From: Gautieria morchelliformis
Taxonomy: Eukaryota; Basidiomycota; Agaricomycetes; Gomphales; Gomphaceae
Direction: 5' to 3'
DNA length: 64,000 bases
Assembly (NCBI GenBank): GCA_015179125.1
Contig: WHVA01000267.1
Coordinates: forward strand, 85,811-149,810
Below are positions 22,490 to 31,519 of this stretch, in pieces (the first letter of the stretch is position 1; every line of letters begins with the position of its first letter). Both the position numbers and the translations under genes were made by a program. The notes beneath the pieces are model-generated. The model saw only the letters and a program-made list of their open reading frames with translations, did not search any database and was not told the DNA's origin.

Positions 22490-23165
22490 GAGGGGCGGTT
22501 ATTCCACCCTGGTATATCCTTTTAGGCTGTAGGACAAGGCTCGGCAACGCAAGGACCGTGAGTGGTGCCGTGTTGGTGATCCGGATCGTCCCGATATTCT
22601 CACTAATCCCAATTCAAGTTGTAGCCTGTAGTGTAGGTGCTCCAAGTTGCGTGTATCGTTGCACTGCCGGACGACGCGTTGGTGCCTGATGCGTCGATGC
22701 ATTTCCAGACGACGCGTTGGTACCCCACGTGTCGATGCACTGCCGGACAACGCGTTGGTGCCCCGCGTGTCAATGCACTGGCAGACGTGTTCGAGACGAC
22801 GCGTTGGTGCCCCACGTGTTGAGACACTGCCCGACGACGCGTCGATTGGAACCAGAACAAGCTTCAAAGTACCATCGCATACAGAATTTGTGTTGTACTT
22901 ATGTTATTTTGATAACTCGCGAATTCAAAGTGGCCAGCGATTTGACAAAAAACAATTTTTTTATAGGCGTGCAAGGTGCGTGTATCGATGCAGATGACGC
23001 CTCGATTGGAGCTGGATGGAAAAAAACTGCTAAGTACGACCGCTCATGGACCGTCTGCGTGGTTTCGTAAGAAGTCAGGATCATAAGGTTTGATGGCTCC
23101 GAGTCGGGTCTTCCAAAGACACCACGAGACACGTACTAATTTATCATGTACTGTATAATATCGTC
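22490..23165. repeat. X2 repeat with a 38-bp minisatellite, left copy
   Basis: Inverted match to 54965-55560. From about 22656 to 22850 a unit of about 38 bp (GACGACGCGTTGGTGCC...CGTGTCGATGCACTGCC) occurs five times with changes. Several overlapping ORFs on both strands are a by-product of the repeats. Confidence 0.7.
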
Positions 23166-23418
23166 AGCGTCCGATTGTCCACAGGCCAGCAGCCTCACGG
23201 CGGCGAACAGTGCCATAATTTAGTTCTCAATATTGCTTGACATTTACACGTGGGGGATCTATAATGGCAGCGCATAGCTTCGACTAATATGACTTAGCAA
23301 GCTTCTAAATGGCTTAATCCAGTGCAACGCGTACTATTGTTCATACAAAGAAGGCGGATAATCAGGTCTGATCTAATTCACTCTTTGTCTGCCTGATTAG
23401 ATCGCTTCTCTTCATACA

Positions 23419-23428
23419 TATATATAAG
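23419..23428 (+). promoter_or_regulatory. TATA-like box
   Basis: TATATATAAG lies 83 bp upstream of the ATG at 23511, with a pyrimidine-rich leader between. Confidence 0.4.
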
Positions 23429-23510
23429 ACTGGGGCTATCTTCAAAGATTCTTCGTCCCACCACTTTTCCCCAGTCGTGCCACCTCGAATCCCATTGCCA
23501 ACTCCTAGCC

Positions 23511-24050
23511 ATGAACCATTTACAGCTACCTGGCTTGTCTGACCTCCACCTTACCTACGACGGCAACGCAGCGCTCGCAGCGGCGGATCGCCGCTACCTA
23601 ACACTACCACCTCTGAGGCCTCAGCCACGCCCAGTCACTCCGCCGCCGCCCATCCCCGCCCCACTACCGCGGCTACAGCCTAGGCGACGCAGGGCCACCA
23701 TAAACCCGCCGCCGATCGCCGCCACAGTCCCGGCTCAAAGGGACCATCGACGTGGAGGGTCAAAGGCGAAGGCCAAAGTCAAGGCGAAGAGCCAAGGCCG
23801 GGCAGCTCGCGGGGGCAGTAGCCCTCGCAAAACCATACAACATTGTACCTCCATGGACGCGGAGCTCAATTTGAGCTCAGAGCAATGGAGGATTTCCATG
23901 CCGCTGGTCAATACAAGGGACCACGGCGAGCAGAGACGGGGGAGAGGCGGAGGCACGGGACGCCGCGCTCGTGGGAAACTGGTCGTCCACCAGTATGAGT
24001 TCGTTAAGCAGCCCGATGGCTCGCTTGTGCGGAGCCAGTGGATCTCGTGA
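23511..24050 (+). CDS. Uncharacterised Pro/Arg-rich 179-residue ORF
   Basis: ATG at 23511 follows a TATA-like box and a CT-rich leader. The protein has a Pro-rich part (residues about 40-75), a basic part with KAKAKVKAKSQ (about 83-95), and ends with a less biased tail (HQYEFVKQPDGSLVRSQWIS). No family was recognised. The last 130 bp recur inverted at 48790-48920, but with changes, and a distant relative of the flanking sequence lies at 21650-21900. So it is repeat-borne. It could be a small element protein or a fortuitous ORF. Confidence 0.4.
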   Translation: MNHLQLPGLSDLHLTYDGNAALAAADRRYLTLPPLRPQPRPVTPPPPIPAPLPRLQPRRRRATINPPPIAATVPAQRDHRRGGSKAKAKVKAKSQGRAARGGSSPRKTIQHCTSMDAELNLSSEQWRISMPLVNTRDHGEQRRGRGGGTGRRARGKLVVHQYEFVKQPDGSLVRSQWIS

Positions 24051-24350
24051 GGTGACTTTTATGTAGGGATATTACAAATGGTGGGCACCCGAATCGTTAC
24101 GATCTCTCGCAAACCCTGTTCTAACGAGTCGGCAGGTGCACCAAGCTGGCAGGGTCGCGTATGTTTGCGGATGGCCGCGATGATCTCCTAGGGTAGAAGG
24201 GAAATTCTGTTTCGAATGTCGGATATTGTACAGTATCTACATTTCTATCTATTCGGGCTGTATATCATTGGTTCCGATATTTTTCGTGCACGAGCCATTA
24301 CCGGGTATCCCTCATGAGTTTTGGATCTGTCAGCCCTGGAAGGATAAGTA

Positions 24351-25371
24351 ACGTTATTCGGCGGAATTTACCGCGTTCGCACGGTAAATTCAGAGCACGC
24401 GCAAATGCGGAATCAAACCGGCTGGCGGCGCTGTATCCAGGATAGTGCTCGGATACTTGCTCCGTTAGCGCTCGGTCGTTTCGCGCAGGCCATTCCGGCG
24501 TAAAGTTCGCATGTGGGTGATGGATGCTTGACCAGTGATTGCACAGAGGATTTACCGCTGTTATATACTATATATCCTTTCTGTGTTGTCTTTCTTTTAT
24601 ATTATACAAGGCTTGAGAGTAATCTCAAAATCCTTGCCACACACTAGAAATAATGAACATGATGTGTGCCAGGCTGTGAGTGCAACAGGATGCCTGTCAG
24701 GCTGTGAGTGTGCTAGAAATAATCAGCCTTTATACAAGGCTTGAGAGTAATCTCAAAACCATTGCCAAGGTGGCACTCACCCAGATTGGTCACCAGCGCC
24801 GTGCGGGCTGCAAGCTGCGCACCGGCGTCCCACCCGACGCTGGTGCGGCCCCAGATTGGCCACCAGCGCCGTGCGGGCTGGAATCTGCGCGCCGGCATCC
24901 CACCCGACGCTGGTCCCCAGATGGGCCACCAGCCTGCACGGAGCTGCAAGTTGCGCGCCGGCGTCCCACCCGACGCTGGTGCGGCCCCATCTTGGCCACC
25001 AGCGCCGTGCGGACTGCAAGCTGCGCGCCAGCGTCCCACCCGACGCTGGTGCGGCCCCAGATTGGCCCACCAGCGTCGTGCGGGATGGAAGCTGCGCGCC
25101 TGCGTCCCACCCGACGCTGGTGTGGCCCCGAGCTGCGAGCCGCGTCCCACCCGACGCTGGTGTGGCCCCCAGATTGGCCACACCAGCGTCAGCGTCGTGC
25201 GAGCCGCGTCCCGACCAAGTGTCTCCCAGCACCAGCAGCAGAAGAGCGGTGAGAGGTGAGCAAGGTCCGCGTAGACTCGTCATGGCAGAGAGCGGTCACG
25301 TGCACGCATCGCGGGATAGTCCGCGGGCGTCAAGGCGCCGCGGCACCAAAAAGGCCGGTAAATTTGGCGAC
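24351..25371. mobile_element. 1,021-bp insertion with 7-bp target duplication
   Basis: ATAAGTA flanks it (24344-24350; 25372-25378; the eighth base differs, G versus C). The inverted partner near 48530-48545 is an empty site. There are no perfect terminal inverted repeats, but AATTTACCG occurs near both ends in inverted orientation (24369-24377; complement of CGGTAAATT at 25356-25364). A 7- to 8-bp duplication would fit a hAT-type mechanism. No transposase is encoded. Confidence 0.7.
24784..25215. repeat. GC-rich minisatellite of tandem hairpins, about 70-bp unit
   Basis: Five full units and one partial unit start CCACCAGCG and end CCCACCCGACGCTGGTG. Since CACCAGCG and CGCTGGTG are complementary, each unit can fold on itself. 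It lies inside the 1,021-bp insertion. Long ORFs on both strands here follow from the repeat and are not taken as genes. Confidence 0.85.
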
Positions 25372-25378
25372 ATAAGTA

Positions 25379-26180
25379 TCCGTGAAATATTTGATAGCCT
25401 ATGACGAGCCGGACACGGGTGTCTGATTATGCAATCAGCTCCTTTCGCTGCGACCACCATCATGCTCATTCACTCGTCATCCTTTCTACTAGTTCAACTC
25501 TCTCATGTCATGTCATATTCGGGACCATGCTCTGCCCTAGTATACCCTCTATGACTTCGGACACTACCGTCAAGCACCACCATGGCCCAGGACGAGAAGC
25601 TGAGCACGACTACTTCGAACGAGCTCCATGGATGATATCTCACGAGCCAGATTCGTGCTCATTATCTTCTCTGACTTCAATGTTGAAAATGTGACGAAAC
25701 TATGCAGCGAGGTTGGACCGGGGGGCCCATCGCTGACAATGCAACTTCACCTTCGCCCCACTGTACGAACCTTCAAAGCCTTGCTACTTCTAAGAACCCT
25801 CAACCCTCCTCGACATGGTTCGAATACGCAAGAAGCCTATTCGGCTCTAGCTCGAAAGATAAATATCGCCCCTGGAGACCGTGCCGCTGCCTCTAAAGAG
25901 GCTCGTGAATCGCTCCAGAGTGACAATGCTGGACTTGATTCAAGAAGGGTCAAAGCGACAGGCGACCATATTTGCAATGTCCGACCTGACTGGGAGGCAC
26001 TCGTAATGAAGCAGATCCTTCTGAATGGGCACGATGACAGGGCTAAGGAAGGCATGGGCTCCATATCGAGAAATAATGGGCGACGCGTGCTGTCCCCGTC
26101 ATTACAGCGATGCTGCGATGGTCGAGCTATTCCCAAACTCGTGGGGTCATCCATTGGAAGCCATGGGAGGCGGTGTTGAC
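25379..26180. repeat. Block Z, left copy; rest of unknown content
   Basis: Part (25379-25890) is repeated inverted, split by DIRS element 1, at 42790-42983 and 48184-48540. A frame at 25702-25896 (SSTWFEYARSLFGSSSKDKY) and an overlapping one at 25628-26179 are open, but neither resembles a known family. Confidence 0.55.
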
Positions 26181-26627
26181 ACGTAAGAGGGCACATGAAG
26201 TGGCAGAAGCATAATCTCATTGTGAGCCACGGTGTCACGCGTCAATTATATTTCTTCGCGTCAAACCCTGCATTTTCCACCAAGCAACACATGTCTCCGC
26301 TCGCGTGGTCCCAGATCGCACTCTGGCAGTGACTGTGGGTACAATTCTAAACCTGTCGTTCGGGAGGAAACTCCTTGTACTGCTCCTGTCAAGGTCGTTG
26401 CGACAGGGGCGCTGTGAACGCCGTCAGCCAATACATTACCACGCCTACCCATCAAAAGGTTGTGACCTCTGCTGCTGGTCGTTTCTCGAGTGTCCAACAG
26501 TTATGATACCGAGGACTGTCCTCAACTACAGCGTGTTTGAGTCTCCTTGGGCCTCTTCGATGCTTTCCTCGGTCGGATTCATGTCTCTGATCGACGGTTA
26601 GCCGAATTTTGCGTTCTGAAACCCATC
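26181..26627. other. Unassigned stretch
   Basis: Non-repetitive within this window, with only short overlapping ORFs on both strands. Nothing recognised. Confidence 0.3.
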
Positions 26628-27655
26628 AGACCCTCTACGTGAAATCTGGGAGACTGGTGACCTGTTTTTGCGGTGGGTCCTTTGTTGCACCATCAACGTC
26701 AGCATCTTTGACAATGTCTGAGGTGGTGATCCCCAAGATTTTAGCATTTAGGCTGCAGGATATCTATCACAAGCAGCGGACAGCAAGGGAAGATTTCAAC
26801 ATGATCATGTTATCACCCGTGAGAATGAGAACAGAGGATCGCCGTACCTCGGACTTTCACAGTAGCTTACTACAAGCTTCTGAGATCAACAACAGCCATG
26901 GTGCCGCCTAGGGCCTCAGTAGCACCTGGGTGCCACACTCAGCCGCACAGCGCAGGTGGCACAGAGTCTCCGAATCAAAAAGAGTAGGGGTGCATATCGT
27001 CACGCCCATGAGCCATGGACTTTACTATGAAGATCTTGACAGGAGAGTGTTAGAGCAACATCGCCATAGGTGATGGTACATCGAAAATGAGACTTTATTT
27101 GTGGCTACTAAAAACAAATTCTGGGTCCTAGGCATATGATCAGTGGAGCGGGCTGTACAAGTTGTCCGACTTGTCCGAGGATACCAAATTTCATGACGGC
27201 CATGAGGCCCCGTAATAAGAAATTCCAACACCAGCCGAATATGAAAGAATGGCAGTGCATCCCTGCCCCACGTTGGTTTACTGTATGGCAAAGAAAAATG
27301 ACAAGTATTGAATTTTGAACTCACTGCTGCTGCTGCAATGGGTTAATTATGGACCTGCATGTGCAGCACATGCCTGCTGATAAATTTTGTGTTTATTTAG
27401 GCGATCGCACATACTTATTTCTAAATGGAACAGGTTGCACCTAAGTTTGGGCGCAGCCTATCACACTCAACCTTGACCGAGTCCCTAAATAGTATGCCAG
27501 AATGCCTGGTGCCAACAGATGTTGGTCTCAAATCATAAGCCTTGACCATAAGTGATGCATGGCTCAGGCGTACGGTCGAGACGAGATGATCAAGCTTAGC
27601 GGAAAGTCGAATTCATTTGCCACCGAATTGGAGAGCAACCCGGCCGCAAGAAGAA
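26628..27655. repeat. Duplicated block D1, copy 2 (uninterrupted)
   Basis: Direct repeat of 17010-17028 plus 18861-20937, lacking the solo LTR and element C. It is the empty site for both. No convincing gene. Confidence 0.75.
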
Positions 27656-27779
27656 TGTCCACGGACATGTCGGTGGACCGGTCCATGGACCGTCCGTGGA
27701 CCACCTAACCCTAATATTAGTCATACAGGGATGCGTGGTGGTCGACACATGCCACCAGGTACTCTTGGAGTATTCACGC

Positions 27780-28368
27780 TCTTTGCTACCCTGCTAGAGT
27801 TCTCTATCGATACGTACCCCGAGGTCGCGTCATGTGCGAAGACTGTCGTGGATTACATCATGGCCTTGCTCCTCAAGTCCCCGTTCACGCATCTGCAGGC
27901 ACCATCTCTGTTCCTGCTGCCGCAGCTAAGCAGATCTTCGTGCTATGTGTACAGCTCATGGTCTTGTGTCACATCTTTACAGCCAGCACCATCGTTGAAT
28001 CCTCTAACACCCTCGTTGTCACCTGGGGTCGACACACGACAGCGCCGGTCTTCTGACCGTTTGTCCCCTCCGTCTCCTGATCACAAGGTGCAGCCATATA
28101 TATCACCACAGAAGACACGTCAAAAATCTTCGGACAACGTCACGGTGTTCACCACCTCCACTATCTCCGAGCCGCAGTAATGCACCATCGCAAAGCAGTG
28201 ATATATCTCCAGTATGCATCATGGAGGCACTGGTGGAGGACATGGTCCGGCTGCGTACGCGTCGAGAAGGTGCCTCTCGCCGTTTCCAGGAAACTGACGA
28301 TCAAGGTTTTTCCATAATTTATCAGTATTGCTGTAATACAGCTGAGAGAATATTGACGACCAACTTTT
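27780..28368 (+). pseudogene. Coding-like remnant in the TIR element, plus strand
   Basis: A frame to 28180 (PSLNPLTPSLSPGVDTRQRR, RLSPPSPDHKVQPYISPQKT) seems to continue in another frame to a stop near 28368 (MEALVEDMVRLRTRREGAS). The composition looks protein-coding, with Ser/Pro-rich linkers, but no domain was recognised and the frame changes near 28140, by an intron or a frameshift. Confidence 0.3.
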
Positions 28369-28660
28369 GATAAGCTTCCCTAAAGTTTCTACTTATTGGG
28401 GTCTTGACAGTAAAATGAATATCGTACTCAGGGCCGTGCATGTGTACGTGTCGGCAGAACCTGCATATGCCCGGTAGCGCCACTTGTGCTTTTCAACTAC
28501 TACTTGTAATCAGAGGCCACAGGTTTCCAGCCTGACACGCATATGACGCCTCTTGACACTTACTCCACTTGTACACGTCTCTATGCTGCCTAAACCCGTA
28601 CGCACGCCAAGAGACTCCTTCCCAACAACGCGCGATACAGCAGAAAGCATGTGGTGTTGC

Positions 28661-29420
28661 TTAGAGGGAGCTCAATGTGGGCGGTATGGGGCGTAGCCAC
28701 TCGACTGCGAGTAAGATGGCTTGTGTTCCGGCTGCTCGGGCACCACAAGAAGTGAGGGGCTGGAGTCTGATAAAGTGCGGGTAAACGAGGCCGAGAGCCC
28801 CTGGTGTGATGATCTGGACAGGGTACGCACCAGACACGTGTAAATAGACGTGTCTTCGACAAGGAATGAGGTATTGCACTCGCCCTTGACATGTGCATCT
28901 ATACCGCTGACCCAGTTCTCCTTCTCCTTGTCCCGTAGGCGTAGCTTCACGCTCGCGTTCCTCTTCTTCCCGGTTCTTTCTAGCCATCTGAGCATCCTCT
29001 TTGCGCTTTTCTTCAATTGGTGTGTCTCGCGCGCACAAGAGGCCTCACACCTGGGCCAGCACATTGACTGGCTGAGCTGCCCACGGGTCCTGAAAGGTAT
29101 GTTGGAACGGTCTGGATGCAGGGTGAGGGCTGGAGATATTCTCCTGGACAGATCGTGTGATGAGAAAGTGAAAGGACAGATATGATGGACTGTGCGTGCT
29201 CTGCCGTAGGTTTGTTCCCCAGAGCATCATTCAGAAGGGTGTCGTTGGTTGGCAGCGTTGCCTCCAAGGCGTCTGGTTGTGTGTTGTCCTGCACAATGTA
29301 CTCAAAAGATAGTTGAGGGACATCATCAGAGCTGGTGCTGATACTGTTCATGCTAGAGCTCATGGTAAGGATGGCGGGGGTTTCTGCTGCGAGTGTAGGT
29401 AGTTCTTGTAGTGTGCTCAT
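28661..29420 (-). pseudogene. Coding-like remnant in the TIR element, minus strand
   Basis: From ATG at 29420 a Ser/Thr-rich frame (MSTLQELPTLAAETPAILTM) runs on; a second frame carries a charged, coiled-coil-like stretch (EEKRKEDAQMARKNREEEER) near 28990-28930, after an in-frame TGA. A third frame over 28672-29064 is also open. Which frame is real is unsure; introns or frameshifts are needed. Product unknown. Confidence 0.3.
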
Positions 29421-29830
29421 CGTGAACAACGCTTTGCCAACCACCAGGGATCAAGGCGCGGTCAAGGTCGTGATTTCAAACACTTCATCTCGAGGCTACC
29501 TTACCGATAAGTAGATGGGTTAAAATGAGAAGGTCGTCAGAGACGGCTCCCACATGCAGAAGGGCAGACAAAGATGGACAGGGGGATGAGAGAGGGACGG
29601 CCCCAGGAGAAAAAGCAACGGAAATACAGCCAAAGAAAGCAAAAGGACGTCAAAAAACGCCATAAGTAGTCGTTTGCTTAAGAGATGTAATTACTAGTTA
29701 TACTATATTAGGAAATACCACATCACATAATCATTGTGGCGACCATGCCTCTTCGTGGGTACTATGGTAATTTGAGGGCGTCATTGGGTTAGTGGGTCCA
29801 TGGGTGTGTCCAGGGACCAGTCCGTGGACA

Positions 29831-30510
29831 AACTTGACTACATCATGGTGAAACCCCTGTCCCTTATTGATGCGACGTACAGGGGGCCGTGAGAGGTATG
29901 TTCTCATCTCAGGCATCAGTGATGATAATTCACTCACCAGTTAACCACGCCCCACATCCATAGTGATAGCATCACACTTTTTGTGTGGTACCATAAAGTG
30001 ACACGATGACGATCACTGCCAGCCAAGAATTTCCCTCGCAAAAGCTGTGCTCTAGACCAACTTGTCCATCTAGTGCCTGCACTGGGGATTCGGTGCTTCC
30101 ACGCATCTAGGTAACATTTAGACATCTGGAGCAATACCCGATATCGTGGATGACCTTGCATGCAAGTTTGTGTTGGGGTCAGGGTCGGTAAGCGTTGAAA
30201 GCAGGGCCAAGTAGGTTAGGGGAAGGATTTATCATTGACTAGTAAAATAGTATTACTGGCCTCGGTCAAGTTTGACCAAGGCCCTATATCTACTCGCTCC
30301 ACAGTTGCTAACCCCTCAGTGAACTGACCCTTCACTGAGGTACGTGCCCCCGCCCCATTATGCGTCCTAATGGTATACTTACTATATTGTAGATTTCATC
30401 CCTAATAGCACTGTGCATAACTGCTACAGTTTGTTGGGAAGCTGCCCTAGCAAGACTAGACCTGGTTCGGGCAGTTGCCGGTACCATCATACCAGGTGGT
30501 CGAGCATGCC
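29831..30510. repeat. Duplicated block D2, copy 2, split by a solo LTR
   Basis: Direct repeat of 20938-21360. The 258-bp LTR at 30171-30428 lies inside. Confidence 0.75.
30171..30428 (+). repeat. 258-bp solo LTR
   Basis: It starts TGTTGGGGTC and ends TGCTACA, flanked by GTTTG (30166-30170; 30429-30433). The related blocks at 21270-21290 and 40365-40380 are empty sites. Short length and TGTTGGGG suggest a copia-type LTR. Confidence 0.85.
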
Positions 30511-30886
30511 ATCAGCAAAATGGCGCGGACGTGGTATGAGCTTATGTAACTTGTCAGTCTACAACAGGAAATTCGTGCCTACCTATGTAATTACAGGGAT
30601 ATGTTATTCTTTATACCACTTGTGATATATATATAGGCGTTTTAGTGATGTTATCAGACTAATCAAAGTCTTTCCTGCCGTTGTAACTCAATTCAAGACA
30701 GATACTCACCGTGTTCCTGTCCAAGAGTAATCACCGCGTTTTGGCAGTTGAAATTCGGTTTGAAAGTAAGTATTAGTCAATGTGGCCGGCCATAAGCTGC
30801 CGGCTGACGCGCATGTATATTTACCCTACCAGACCTTCACATATGGCATCTATTTGCAGGCTATGATTGCTTCCAAAAGGGATCCA

Positions 30887-31230
30887 CCTGATGCATCTAG
30901 ACCGGCCATTCGAACCGAGAATAACTGATACATACGCTATCCAACTGTATCTAGCAGACTGCTCTATTGGTTGTTCGAGTGCCTCGGCCTGCTTCTGTAA
31001 GGCATCGACCAGATGGATCTAGACTGGGCATTCGAACCCGAGAATAACTGATACCCACATTATCCAACTGTATCTAGCCGACTGCTCTATTGTTTGTTCG
31101 AGTGCCTTGGCCTGCTTCTGTAAGGGATCGACCCGATGCATCTAGACCGGGCATTCGAACCCGAGAATAACTGATACCCACATTATCCAACTGTATCTAG
31201 GCGACTACTCTATTGTTTGTTCGATCGCAT
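30887..31230. repeat. Subterminal tandem repeat, unit about 122 bp
   Basis: Nearly three units start GCATCTAGACCGG/GATCTAGACTGGG at about 30892, 31015 and 31138. Subterminal repeats are the usual transposase-binding sites of CACTA elements. On the minus strand each unit holds a GGTTCGAATGC motif preceded by TAGATACAGTTGG, resembling tRNA promoter boxes. Confidence 0.75.
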
Positions 31231-31291
31231 CAAAACAAACGCCAGTCCATATAAAGAGATCATACTACTCAACGCACGTACTACTATACTA

Positions 31292-31340
31292 ACTTCGTAC
31301 GGTTTAAGCAGTACTAAACTCTGCTTAAACCGTATGAAGT
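31292..31340. other. 19-bp stem hairpin upstream of the transposase
   Basis: ACTTCGTACGGTTTAAGCA and TGCTTAAACCGTATGAAGT pair with one mismatch around an 11-base loop. It lies 180 bp upstream of the transposase ATG and just before a TATATAAC motif (31352). Confidence 0.7.
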
Positions 31341-31519
31341 ACGGGTCTTATATAACGTCTCTCTTTGCCTCTTGCCACCATCCCCTGCATCGCCACTTGA
31401 TCAAGCCGGCCTGCAGCTTGTGAGCATGTCACAGCAACATTTCCATGTCACTGCCACCCATCGACAGGTGAGTACTGCTAGCTTTGGCGAGACAGCCATC
31501 ATATACCAACTTATAGTAT

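Larger units (their letters stand above)
27656..29830. mobile_element. 2.2-kb element with inverted terminal repeats
   Basis: TGTCCACGGAC begins it and GTCCGTGGACA ends it; similarity continues inward as CCATGGACC and TAACCC for about 55 bp. It lies between two blocks (27655 and 29831) that are joined in the other copy at 20937. The target duplication is unclear (AA on both sides at most). Coding remnants occur on both strands. Superfamily not assigned. Confidence 0.6.

Noticed and set aside
22656-22850. CRISPR-like spaced repeats
   Set aside because: Units are back to back, vary in sequence, and the genome is eukaryotic; it is a minisatellite.
24680-25404. Overlapping ORFs of 100-190 codons on both strands
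   Set aside because: All follow from the GC-rich 70-bp tandem repeat, where any frame stays open; no promoter or domain.
31015-31140. tRNA gene
   Set aside because: A- and B-box-like motifs exist but acceptor and T stems do not pair; reported only as a curiosity.
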